From assembly GCA_947311845.1 (NCBI GenBank), contig CAMZMU010000052.1, forward strand, positions 141,375,733 to 141,439,732: a stretch of DNA of 64,000 nucleotides, given 5' to 3'. The stretch is from Poa pratensis (taxonomy: Eukaryota > Streptophyta > Magnoliopsida > Poales > Poaceae). Position 1 is the stretch's first letter, and every line of letters starts with the position of its first letter. The notes below the pieces were generated by a model. That model was not told where the DNA came from, ran no database searches, and saw only the letters and a program-made list of their open reading frames with translations. A program made the translations under genes and the position numbers. Positions 20,150-31,443 of this stretch are shown piece after piece.

Positions 20150-21365
20150 TATGTTCAAAGAAACTTAAATATCAACATGTGTGTGTCTTTCATGAAATTT
20201 AGATTTCTCATTGGATCCTTTGGGCACTTGACCGATGTACGAAAAGAACAAATTCTTTTTTTTCCCGCGTTTGTATGTGTCCTAACTAGGCCGAGTGTGA
20301 GATCGTATGAATTGTAGTATGAATCTGATGCTAACATATCAGTTTAACAAAGCGCCATTTATAAAAAATGCACAACCCTTCCACAGAACTCGTTTTCGTA
20401 ACAAAAATCGTTCAAGAGCAAATGTCGAGCTCTCTAAGACTCGAACGTACCACCACGGACTCTCTCCATTCTAAAACAATTGAAAATCTTTATATTCTTA
20501 AGTCAAACTTCTCTAAGTGTTGTATGATGAATCTAATGAAACTAAGCTGACATTACACATGTTACTATTTTTTATAAACTTTGTCAAACTAAAAATATTT
20601 TGACCGGGGATAATTCTAAAACTTTAATTATTTGTGACAAAGGGAGTATTTCATTATGCATCACACCATACTTGTCTTTCATACCTTTTTTTTTTTGCGG
20701 GGAGTTGTGTTTCATACCTAATTCTAAACCTTCGCCTCCATCATCCTCATCATGAACTTGGCGCTCACATCCGCTTGGTTGGGGCCTCTTTTACGGTACA
20801 GGTCATGGCGGTCAAACAAGGACCGTCCAAAGCCACCATATCCAATGGCCGATGTTCATCAATACTTGCCAATCAAACCAGCACTATTTTTCCACCAAAG
20901 GGTAAAATGGGTAGACAAGAAAAACACGTCCCGCAAAACAATTCCCCACATCCAAAAGGTTTTTTTTAGGAGATTGAAAATTTTCCACCCGTATAGGGTT
21001 AGTGCTGATCCCAGACACACTCGCTCGATGGCGCATCCACCCATTCCATTTCCATACCCGCTTCACCGACTCGTGACTACACACCCACTCTGCAACGTTC
21101 TCTCCCAAGCCACCGTCGCCAGCCACTACGTCAACCCCGCGGAGACTGGATGGCCATGCGGATGGCCAGGAATGGGTGGCGAGAGCCGCGCAACAAGAAG
21201 ATGGTACCGCCGTGGCAGCTTTCCTCTACAGGGAGAGGAGCCACACATTGTGAAAGGAGGTCGGGAGTTAGTCGTGCCGAAGGAAGAAGGTCGGGAGGGT
21301 CTGCGCCGTGCGGCTGCTGCAACGGTCACACGACAAGAAGATATCATGACGAAGAATATCTAGTG
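20150..21365. other. Intergenic left of gypsy element A
   Basis: A degenerate Stowaway-like MITE lies at about 20460-20648. A T-run with GCGGGGAG at about 20683-20704 sits between two TTTCATACC repeats. The remainder has no recognised gene; 21010-21360 has short open frames with no domain. Confidence 0.4.
20460..20648. mobile_element. Stowaway-like MITE, degenerate
   Basis: The left end CTCTCTCCATTCTAAAACAATT and right end AATTATTTGTGACAAAGGGAGTA resemble the CTCCCTCCRTYCYAAAATAATTG terminal repeat of grass Stowaway elements. The TA target duplication is intact only on the right. Confidence 0.6.
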
Positions 21366-21370
21366 TCGCT

Positions 21371-24019
21371 TGATACGTCTCAAACGTATCTATAATTTCT
21401 GATGTTTCATGCTTGTTTTATATATCAATGTCACATGTTTTATATGCATTATATATCATTTTTATGCATTTTCCGGGACTAACCTATTAACAAGATGCCA
21501 CAGTGCCAGTTCCTGTTTTCTGCTGTTTTTTGTTCCAGAAAAGTTGTTCTGTGAATATTCTCGGAATTGCACGAAACAAAGACCGAAGTCCCTATTTTTC
21601 CAACACGTACACGGAGTCCGAAGGAGAGACGAAGGGGGGGCACCGAGGTGCCCACACCCCCTCCTCGCGCGGGTGGGCCCTAGGGCGCGCCGCCAGGGGG
21701 TGTGGAGCCCTCGGGCCTCCACCGACGCCGCCCTTCGTCTATATAATGCCCCGACGCGAAAACCCTAAATATACCTATCATATTCCAAAAGAAGTCTCGG
21801 AGCGCCGCCGCCATCGAAACCTAGTTTCGGGGGTCAGAAGGTCCTGTTTCGGCACCCTGCCGGGACGGGGATTGACCCCCGGAGCCTTCTCCATCGACGC
21901 CACCGCCTCCATCATGCTCCGTGAGTAGTTCCCCCATGGACTACGGGTTCTAGCTGTAGCTAGTTGGTACTCTCTCTCCCATGTACTTCAATACAATGAT
22001 CTCATGAGCTGCATTACATGATTGAGATCCATCTGATGTAATCGGTGTTGTGTTTGTTGGGATCCGATGAATTGTTACATTATGATCAGTCTATCAATAT
22101 ATCTGTGAAGTTATTGTTGCTGCAATCTTGTTGTGTTTAATGCTTGTCACTAGTGCACGAGTGGCATGATCTTAGATTTAAGCTCTATAATTATTGCTTA
22201 GATTGTATCTACTAATTGTTTGCACATGTCTCTGTCCGGAACCCGAGGCCCCAGAGTGACAATAACTGGGATAACCGGAGGGGATGGTTTGGACATGAGG
22301 ATCACATGTTTTCACCAAGTGTTAATGCTTTTCTCCGGTGCTCTATTAAAAGGAGTAACTTAATTACCAGTAGATTTCCTTGAGGCCCCGCTGCAAACGG
22401 GCTGGTAGGACAAAAGATGGTGTGCAAGTTTCTCATTGCGAGCACGTATGACTATCTATGGAAAACATGCCTACGTATGATTAATAGACTAGATGTTCTG
22501 TCTTAATGCTATAATAATTCTATCAATTGCCCAACTATAATTTATTCACCCAACACTTGTTATTGGAGAGTTACCACTAGTGTAGATAGCTGGGAACCCC
22601 GGTCCATCTGTCATCATCAAACACTCATTCTGTCCTACGGATGAACGTCGCTGTTCATAGTGGTAGCTACACACACGCTTTGCTATTGACGCGTGTCTAA
22701 CGGAGTCTGTTTCGACGGCAAGGTGCATGTGGTCACATGCGCATGCTGCAGGCGGACAGAAAGTTTCTCTCTCTCCCTCCCCCGCAGGACTCCAACTCCT
22801 CTGCTTGCTCTCCAGTCTCCTCGTCAACCACAAAAAATGCCTGTGGAATTAATTATTACGGATTCAGTTTGTTTGATACCAGATCATCTGAAAAATCTGT
22901 CACGATTAAATCGTCTGAAACTGAACTGAAGTGAAAAAATGGCACAAGACAATCTCGAGCAGCACAAAACTGAACGACGAAAAAGCAAGACATAAGCGAT
23001 CTTATCATATGAAAATCATCAAGAAAAAACACGAGATTCCAGAGCCGACTCGGCCCAGCGACACCATGGCGTCCAACACCATGCTCAAGCCACCGTTGTT
23101 CATCCACCACGTCCAAGAGCGACAAAGCGGACATGAGGCTGCTCCTCTACGGTCCACCTTATCCAGGGCGTTGGCTGCGCTCACTGACTGTGGCGGCGGT
23201 GGTGCCCCGCGTCGAGTCGCTTGGCCAGTACGAGCGGGTCGCCGTAGAGGCTGCTGATTGGCACGTTCGAGGAGGGCGGCCGCCTCGGCCTCGATGAGCA
23301 GGCGCACGGGCGGCGCCTCTGCCTTCGGCTGCACGTCGTCGTCGGCTCGTCGCCTTGCCAGTGGGGGCGATACGGGTAGGAGCGGAATCTGTCGCCTTGC
23401 CGGCCAGCTCCACAACGACGAGGACCGCTATAGCGCAGCTCACGGTGACGGGGAGGTGGCCACAGAAGAGGAGGGGAGGCGCCGTGTGGGGGAAGGAGAG
23501 GATTAGTACAGGAGAGAGAAAAAGCATAGAAGCCTGGTGCACGACTGCACGATAAGGCTCGGACAAATGCACGAGGGATGAACGGGCCCACAGGCGTGGC
23601 AGTAGTGCAGGCCTGGAGCTTTTTCATGCTACGACCGTCTAGTCGCCGTTAGTCGACTCATTGGGATCCAGTTGATCCAACGGTTGTGCTGTTGATCGAA
23701 CGGTGCTAGACGCATGTGCAACTACCCCTATGAGTAGTAAAACGTCTCTCTCTGTCCTATATGCCATTAGAAATAGCATCAACTATTCTCTGGTGCCATT
23801 GCCTCCGTGTTACTGCTGCTGTGTTACTGTTACTATTGCTCTCATATTACTGCTGCTTTCACATCACCCCTGTTACTAGTGCTTTTCCAGGTGCAGCTGA
23901 ATTGACAACTCGCTGTTAAGGCTTATAAGTATTCTTTGTCTCCCCTTGTGTCGAATCAATAAATTTGGGTTTTACTTCCCTCGAAGACTGTTGCGATCCC
24001 CTATACTTGTGGGTTATCA
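21371..24019 (+). repeat. 5' LTR of gypsy A (interrupted)
   Basis: It is homologous to 28408-29923 but 1.1 kb longer because of the Mutator-like insertion at 22638-23750. A TATA-like CTATATAATGCC lies at about 21737, a plausible LTR promoter. Confidence 0.88.
22638..23750. mobile_element. Mutator-like element (possible Pack-MULE) in the 5' LTR, 9-bp TSD
   Basis: The LTR sequence is interrupted exactly between two copies of TCTGTCCTA (22629-22637 and 23751-23759). The uninterrupted 3' LTR has one copy, so this is a 9-bp TSD. The ends share an imperfect inverted repeat (TCATAGTGGTAGCTACACACACG versus its counterpart near the right end). The interior 23040-23500 is far more GC-rich than the flanks and has overlapping open frames on the - strand, as expected for captured gene pieces. 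I could not name the source gene. Confidence 0.78.
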
Positions 24020-24030
24020 AGACTATTTTC

Positions 24031-24047
24031 TGGCGCCGTTGCCGGGG
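24031..24047 (+). other. Primer binding site (tRNA-Asp) of gypsy A
   Basis: TGGCGCCGTTGCCGGGG is complementary to the 3' end of plant tRNA-Asp including CCA, 11 bases after the LTR end. Confidence 0.9.
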
Positions 24048-24252
24048 AGCATAGCTCTACTCATAAGTTCACCTGGGGAGTACACTCTACCTCTCTCTCT
24101 GTTTTTATTTTATTTTGTCTTGTCTAGTTTATTTTGTCTAGTTTATTTGTGCTTAGTTTATTTCTGTTAGTTTATTTTGCTTAGTTTACTTTTGTCTAGT
24201 TTATTTTTGTCTTGTTTTATTTTTCTTATATATTCAAAAATCCATAAAAATT

Positions 24253-24928
24253 TAAAAACCGAAAAAAAAAAAACTGTTGTTATGGAAGAACCACAACCTA
24301 TATGGAGCTTATAGAATTATATATGAAGTATAGAGAATCAAAAAAGGGTGAAGTCATGAGTGCTGTGTTAGAAAAGTTGAATACAATTGCTAAAATCTTG
24401 CTTAAACGCCATGATATAAACTGTTGCTCTAAACAGGATACTAAACATCTTAAATTCCAATGTGGCTTTAGTGAAGAAGTTTTAATTGTGAACTATCATT
24501 GGAATAACTATATTCATCTTGGGTTCGAAGAAGTAGAACAATTTGTTTTATTTATGGGAGCCTCTGAATAGAATCCTTCATGGCTAAAAATTATGAAACT
24601 TGTATTGCTTGTAAGGACCTTAAAGATTATGTCTCTTCTATCCTTGATTATTGCTAGAAATTACAGCAATAATCCTTATATCATTGATTATAAAGAGAGA
24701 CTCATTCATGCACAAGAATGCACTCACAATTTGCAGGAACCTGTGGAAGAAGAAATTGCTGAACCTGAAAGCTCATTAGATGAAAAAGAGAGGAGAGTGA
24801 TGAACAAAAGGAGGAAGAATGGATTAGCTACCCATGCCTACCTTCTAATGAGAGTAACTCTTTATCTCTTACACTATTTGATTGCCCTCCATGCTTACCA
24901 AAGGAGGATGAATGTTATGTTCCTGTGA
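24253..24928 (+). pseudogene. Decayed ORF of non-autonomous gypsy family (copy in element A)
   Basis: Frames at 24302-24571 and 24593-24928 encode a protein with LNTIAKILLKRH, NYHWNNYIHLG and EEVEQFVLFMGA segments. These match the ORF in gypsy B at 57196-57881 (LNKIANVLLNYH, EEVEQFVIFMAA). The homology continues past the stop at 24571 in another frame (ETCIACKDL against ETCPIASQF). No gag, protease, RT or integrase domains are seen. The function is unknown; conservation between two families of elements suggests it once mattered to them. Confidence 0.6.
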
Positions 24929-27900
24929 TTCTCTTGAAATTTTCCTATGAGTAAAACTTGTGAAATAATTATGCTACTGTTATATATGATAATCCATGCT
25001 ATTTCGAAAATCTTATGATAATCCTTTATTTGTGGCTGATATCGAAATGCATGGTACTAAAGAGTTTTGCTTAGAAAATGTTTATGATAAAGCTCTAGAT
25101 GATGGTCCTATGTTACTTGATAATATTAATTGTACTACTAATGAAAATGGGATTGGAGAGGTCTTGACTTTATCTAGAGTCCCATATCTTTTGAGATTGA
25201 TCAATCATCTTGTTATAAAATTGTTAAAAGTGGGTTTGAAATTTTAATCCCACTATTTGAGCTTGATAAAAATTATGTTTTGTAGATCATGAAAAGCATG
25301 CTTTATGTGATAGTTATATTGTTGAGTTTATTCATGATGCTACTGAAAATTATTATGAGAGAGGAAAATATGGTTGTAGAAATTTTCATGGTACTAAAAC
25401 ACCTCTCTATATGCTGAAAGTTTTGAAGTTACTCTTGTTTTATCTTCCTATGCTTGTCACTTTGTTCTTTATGAATTTATTTGTGTACAAGATTCCTATG
25501 CATAGGAAGTGGGTTAGACTTAAATGTGTTTTGAATTTGCTTCTTGATGCTCCTTTTGCTTCATTTTCTATTTTCATGAGAGCATCATTAAAACTATCAA
25601 GCCTAGCTAAAAGGCATTAAAGAAAAGCGCTCTTGGGAGACAACCCATGTTTTATTTCTGAAATTTTTCTTTGCTTTTTGAGTCAAGGAGCTTGCTTACT
25701 TCTGTAACAACTCCTTTGTATCTTTACTTTTTCGAATTGTTGTGCCAAGAAGAGTTCTAATGATTAGATGATGCTAGATTTGGATTTCTGCGCAGGGACA
25801 GATTTTTGCTGTCCACGTTTTGAGCTGTATAAATTCCAGAAAAATTGAAAAATTCTGAAAAAATTCACGTGATCCTTATATATGTACGCATCTTTCATTA
25901 GTTTCACTTTTTCGATTTGAGCAACGGAAGTACCTCGAAAAAATTCATCTTTACTGGCTGTTCTGTTTTGACAGATTCTGTCTCTGTTTTTTGCATTGTC
26001 TCTTGTGGACTTTAAGTAAGGCTTTCTAGACGTGGAGGGCTGTAGCTAATGTTTTATTGAGTCTTGCAATGTGTCACAACAGAACCAAAGTGGATTAATG
26101 TTTTTGAGTACTAACCCCTCTAATGAAGTTTATGAGAAGTTTGGTGTGGCAGAAGTTTTCAAGGGTCAAGAGAGAAGGATGATATAATGTGATCAAGAAG
26201 AGTGAAGAGCCTAAGCTTGGGGATGCCCCCGTGGGTCACCCAAGCATATTTCAAGAAGACTCAAGCGTCTAAGCTTGGGGATGCCCAAGGCATCCCCTTC
26301 TTCATCATCAACTTATCAGGTCATCTCTAGTGAAACTATATTTTAATTCTTTCACATCATATGTGCTGTTCTTGGAGCGTCTGTGTGCTTTTATTTTTAG
26401 TTTGTTATTTTATTCTCTGATCATATCAATTGGATCCTATCTATCTTGTTTGGGAGAGAGACACGCTCCGCTTTTTCATTTGAATACTCCTATTCTTCAC
26501 TTATATTGTTGAGTATTCATTTTCGCACTGTTTAGCTTCTAGCTCTTGGTTTTCATGTATCTCTTGTTCAGAGCTATTAGTTTTTTATAGAAAGTACTCT
26601 CTTACTTCACTTATATTTGTTTGGAGAGTTGCTTGGTTGATGTGTTGGTTCAGAAATGTTGCATGTGGTAGTGGTATAATGAAAAACTTGCATAATCTTG
26701 TAGATCATTGAACTTTGATAATCTGATTCTTTGCAAACGTTTTGAGGTATTTAGATGGTAAAGCTTGCTGGTTAATTAAGTTAAAATCATTAGTGGATTG
26801 TTGTCTTTAAGCTTGTACCGTACTACAAACTCTACTAAAATTGTTGAAGGTGTAGTTGGACTTGATAGCTTTCCATGTCTGAAAGTTCATCGTAATAACT
26901 AAGTTGTGCTGAAGGTCGAGGGATCTAACGGGGTACTTGTGCCGCCGTGAACGGCCCTTCTTGGAGTGAATTTTAATCATGCTCTTAATGTTGAACCTGC
27001 TAGTTGTTTGCAATAACTTGTGAGTTCTTTTTGACTAATGTTAAGCTACGGTTTTTGGCACTTCCACCATCCAAATTTGCTAGCCTCTTCGGTGCTGTGC
27101 ATTGCCTTCTGCTCACATTGAGAGTTGTGCATACTTCGCCAGTACATCCAAACCCGTGGGAGGACTTTCTCTTGTTCTCCTACACATAAGCCCATACATC
27201 TTCCTCAAAACAGCCACCATACCTACCTACCACAGCATTTCCATAGCTGTTCCGAGATATATTGCCATGCAACTTCCATTTACATTACATGACTTGTTGT
27301 CATTTATCATTATATATTGCTTTGCATGATTCTATACAGCTGATGTGTGGTTTACCCATGTTACGCTAGATCATTGCATATCCTGCTACACTGGCAGAGG
27401 CATACAGTTTCATACATCATGTTTTGTTCATTATGAGTTATTTGTACCAAAAAGTGTGTTGTCATATTAGAATGTTGCCCCTAAAAGTGAAAAGAGCCAT
27501 GGAGGCCATCGAAAAGAGAAACAGAAAAAAAAAAAAAAAAAAAAAGAAAAAAAGAATAAAGAAAAAGGGGGCAACATTACTATCCTTTATCCACACTTGT
27601 GCTCATGTTTCAGCACCTGCAGTATTCATAGTCATCATTTGTGCTCATGTTTAGCACCTATACTCCATGTGAGAGAGTTTTCATGTTTACTAGTATAACT
27701 ATGTGGGGAATTTACACTATAGAACTTGGGTTGTATATTCCAATGATGAGCTTCCTCAAAAGTGCTCTAGGTCTTCATGAGCAACCAAGTTGGATGCACC
27801 CCCACTAGTTCCATTGGAGAGCTTTCATACACATATAGCTCTATGTGCATCCGTTGCATGGCAATCACTACTCCTTACATAGCTTCGATTATAAGACTTC

Positions 27901-28392
27901 CTCTTGTCTAATGATCACTTATAGCTTTGTGAGACTTTCTTCCATTGGCCTTCCAAACCCCCATTAATGTTCTCTTTGCCATAACATCCTGGTGCCAATA
28001 CCAAATGCTTGCGCTCACCGGTTGAGTAGCTTCGAAACAGTTGATTCATGACGTTCATGTTTATGTTTACTTGACTGAATCCTTCTATGTTATGAAAATT
28101 TGCTTGATGCTTGGATTGAAGGATAGAACTCCTACGCTGGATACTTAAACCATCTTTAATGAACCTTGTACGGTTTCATGTCTTTAAAGCAATAGTTCAT
28201 GAAAACTTTTAGCTTGTTTAACTCTTGCTTTATTATCTCTTATTTAATATCAACTATAGACATTTGCTTTGAATGATTTGATCTCAGCTCACATGCCTTA
28301 CATCATTATTGGATCAAGATTATGTTGGTAGCATGTCACTTCAGAAATTATTTTCTTTTTATCGTTTACCTACTCGAGGACGAGTAGGAACT
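24929..28392 (+). other. Non-coding internal region of gypsy A
   Basis: No domain-bearing ORF is seen. Two CTAAGCTTGGGGATGCCC blocks (about 26212 and 26270) resemble the polypurine tract, and an A-run sits at 27524-27544. Only short open frames are present. Confidence 0.6.
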
Positions 28393-28407
28393 AAGCTTGG
28401 GGATGCT
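28393..28407 (+). other. Polypurine tract of gypsy A
   Basis: AAGCTTGGGGATGCT abuts the TGATACG start of the 3' LTR. The same tract abuts the matching LTR of gypsy B in reverse (about 45976-45990). Confidence 0.75.
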
Positions 28408-29923
28408 TGATACGTCTCAACGTATCTATAATTTCTGATGTTTCATGCTTGTTTTATATATCAATGTCACATGTTTTATATGCATTATTATCATTTTATG
28501 CATTTTCTGGGACTAACCTATTAACAAGATGCCACAGTGCCAGTTCCTGTTTTCTGCTGTTTTTGGTTCAGAAAAGTTGTTCTGCGAATATTCTCGGAAT
28601 TGACGAAACAAAGACCGAAGTCCTATTTTTCCAACACGTACACGGAGTCCGAAGGAGAGACGAAGGGGGGCACAGAGGTGCCCACACCCCCTCCTCGCGG
28701 GTGGGCCCTGGCGCGCCGCCAGGGGTGTGGAGCCCTCGGGCCTCCACCGACGCCGCCCCTTCGCCTATTAATGCCCCCGACGCGAAAACCCTAAATATAC
28801 CTATCATATTCCAGAAGAAGTCTCGGAGCGCCGCCGCCATCGAAACCTAGTTTCGGGGGTCAGAAGGTCCTGTTCCGGCACCCTGCCAGGACGGGGATTG
28901 ACCCCCGGAGCCTTCTCCATCGACGCCACCACCTCCATCATGCTCCGTGAGTAGTTCCCCCATGGACTACGGGTTCTAGCTGTAGCTAGTTGGTACTCTC
29001 TCTCCCATGTATTTCAATACAATGATCTCATGAGCTGCCTTACATGATTGAGATCCATCTGATGTAATCGGTGTTGTGTTTGTTGGGATCCGATGATTGT
29101 TACATTATGATCAGTCTATCAATATGTCTGTGAAGTTATTGTTGCTGCAATCTTGTTGTGTTTAATGCTTGTCACTAGTGCACGAGTGGTATGATCTTAG
29201 ATTTAAGCTCTATAATTATTGCTTAGATTGTATATACAAGTTGTTTGCACATGTCTCTGTCCGGAACCCGAGGCCCCAGAGTGACAATAACTGGGATAAC
29301 CGGAGGGGATGATTTAGACATGAGGATCACATATTTTCACCAAGTGTTAATGCTTTTCTCCGGTGCTCTATTAAAAGGAGTACCTTAATTACCAGCAGAT
29401 TCCCTTGAGGCCCCGCTGCAAATGGGCTGGTAGGACAAAAGATGTTGTGCAAGTTTCTCATTGCGATCACGTATGACTATCTATGGAAAACATGCCTATG
29501 TATGATTAATAGACTAGATGTTCTGTCTTAATGCTATAATAATTCTATCAATTGTCCAACTGTAATTTGTTCACCCAACACTTGTTATTGGAGAGTTACC
29601 ACTAGTGTAGATAGCTGGGAACCCCGGTCCATCTGTCATCATCAAACACTCATTCTGTCCTATATGCCATTAGAAATAGCATCAACTATTGTCTGGTGCC
29701 ATTGCCTCCGTGTTACTGCTGCTGTGTTACTGTTACTATTGCTCTCATATTACTGCTGCTTTCACATCACCCCTGTTACTAGTGCTTTTCCAGGAGCAGC
29801 TGAATTGACAACTCCGCTGTTAAGGCTTATAAGTATTCTTTGTCTCCCCTTGTGTCGAATCAATAAATTTGGGTTTTACTTCCCTCGAAGACTGTTGCGA
29901 TCCCCTATACTTGTGGGTTATCA
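28408..29923 (+). repeat. 3' LTR of gypsy A
   Basis: The 1516-bp LTR runs TGATACGTCTC to GTGGGTTATCA, is followed directly by TSD TCGCT, and is uninterrupted. Confidence 0.92.
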
Positions 29924-30247
29924 TCGCTTCAGAGGAGCAGCGCATTTTGGATCTAGTAGGTCGGTCCTCAGGATGACTCCAACGGGGCGACGCAAACGGA
30001 CGCGCGTTTGGTCCGTTTGCGTCGCCAAAAAGACATGCCCAATCCGGCCATGTCCGCCCTTGGTGCCAGTGCGCCCAACGTGGCGACGAATCGAGTCCGC
30101 CTCGTCTTTTTTTTTCCAACTAAGCAGGCCCTATATGGGCCTTTTTCATTGATAGATAGGGAGGTGGGCCACAAACGGCCTGTTTACATAATATTTTCAA
30201 AATAAAAAATATTTAAAACTAGTTAAAATTTTGCCCTTCGCGGGCTT

Positions 30248-31150
30248 CTACTTATTCTTGTCGTCCTCATCATCCCCGTCCAGGATGATGTAGGGAGGCT
30301 GCTGCCAAAGGTGCGTCGGCGTCCCTCCTTGCTGCGGGACGGCGGCTGGCGGCTCCTGCACCTCCTGTGCGACCTCCCAGGCGTGGCCGTTGAAGACCCA
30401 CCGCTGCGGGATCATCCCCTGTGGCAGCGGAGACGGAGGTGGCAGTTCCACCTCCATGTCCTCGTACCACGGCACCTGGGGCTCCAGGACCGCCGCCGCC
30501 GCCTGCTCCTGGGCGACTTGGGCGAGGACCAAGGCCCAACGCCGCTCCTCGTCCTCTGCCATTTGCCTGAGGGAGGCCTGCTTGATGGCCTCCCACTCCT
30601 CCTCCTCCTCCGTGAGCTCCGTCTTCACGCGCGCAGGGGGCGGTGGTGGTGGCGGAGACCCTATCCGCATCTGGCGGCGCGGCACTGGTGGCGCATCGCG
30701 GCGCCGGGTGTGCGGTGGCGGTGACCACTCGCCAGTTGCGGGAAGTGGCCGCGTAGGCGGGGTCGTCGCGGAGTTCGCGGGGGAGGCGGCGGCGCCGCCG
30801 CGCGATCTCCTCATCCCGTGCCCGCTTGCTCGCCGGCATCGGGGCATGGGGATCCGCTGCAGGTTCAGATGCCAGTGCTCAGGGAGCTTGACATCTAGCC
30901 ATGGCAGCGGGGTGGCGTGCCTCCAATACCAGTCGCAGTCCTCCTTGCGCACGTAGACGCGCTCGCGCAACGCCGCGCCCGGCGGCGCGAGCTGGAAGAC
31001 GGCGGCTGGGAGCGGCGCCGGCGCACGGGGTGGGGAAGGGGATGGGGTCGGGGTGGGCGTGCGCATGCGGCGGCGGCCGCGGCTCGAGCCGGAACCACCC
31101 GCCTCGTGGTCGTTCTTGGCCTTTCCGAAGCCAGGCCACCGGAGCGGCAT
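30248..31150 (-). CDS. Uncharacterised ORF carried by the Harbinger-like element
   Basis: The frame is 300 codons and open. The N-terminal part has WYWRHATPLPWLDVKLPEHW, typical as I recall of a large family of hypothetical proteins in Triticeae genomes. Proline-rich tracts follow, then a Glu-rich helix (VKTELTEEEEEWEAIKQAS) and an acidic C-terminus. Between about residues 105 and 145 the frame looks low-complexity, while the overlapping frame reads SKRARDEEIARRRRR and RDDPAYAATSRNW, which fits the family better. Two compensating frameshifts are therefore likely. The function is unknown. Confidence 0.55.
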   Translation of the reverse strand: MPLRWPGFGKAKNDHEAGGSGSSRGRRRMRTPTPTPSPSPPRAPAPLPAAVFQLAPPGAALRERVYVRKEDCDWYWRHATPLPWLDVKLPEHWHLNLQRIPMPRCRRASGHGMRRSRGGAAASPANSATTPPTRPLPATGEWSPPPHTRRRDAPPVPRRQMRIGSPPPPPPPARVKTELTEEEEEWEAIKQASLRQMAEDEERRWALVLAQVAQEQAAAAVLEPQVPWYEDMEVELPPPSPLPQGMIPQRWVFNGHAWEVAQEVQEPPAAVPQQGGTPTHLWQQPPYIILDGDDEDDKNK

Positions 31151-31353
31151 TCCGGCGAGCTGGGCGGCGGGGGAGGGCTAGGGTTTGGGTCGGCGGAGAG
31201 GGAGCGGAGTGGGTAGCGAAGTGGGTGGGTGGGTGGGGCCTGCCCGTCCCTATCCCCTGACATTAAAAAGGACTGGGCCAGGGGAGGCTGACCGGCGCGG
31301 GGTCGCTGCCAGGTGGGGATGGGGCGGACACGAGGCGTCGACGCGCGGACGCG

Positions 31354-31443
31354 TTTTCTCTCCGCCGCGCGTCCGCCCCGACGCATCCCTGACCCAAATT
31401 TGGGCCAGGGATGCGTCGGGGCGGACGCGCGGCGGAGAGAAAA
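31354..31443. repeat. 90-bp near-perfect palindrome
   Basis: It is centred at CCAAATTTGG (31394-31403). The arms run TTTTCTCTCCGCCGCGCGTC outward and match with a single mismatch. It lies inside the right end of the Harbinger-like element. It would form a very stable GC-rich hairpin. Confidence 0.85.

Larger units (their letters stand above)
21371..29923 (+). mobile_element. Gypsy-type LTR retrotransposon A, complete, TSD TCGCT
   Basis: The 5' LTR (21371-24019) and 3' LTR (28408-29923) both begin TGATACGTCTC and end GTGGGTTATCA. TCGCT flanks the element at 21366-21370 and 29924-29928. A primer binding site complementary to tRNA-Asp follows the 5' LTR and a purine-rich AAGCTTGGGGATGC precedes the 3' LTR. 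The internal region is only about 4.4 kb and shows no gag-pol, just a short decayed ORF shared with element B, so it is a non-autonomous (Athila-like, by its tRNA-Asp site) family. LTR differences are limited, suggesting moderate age. The family name (Fatima/Sabrina-like) is not certain. Confidence 0.9.
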
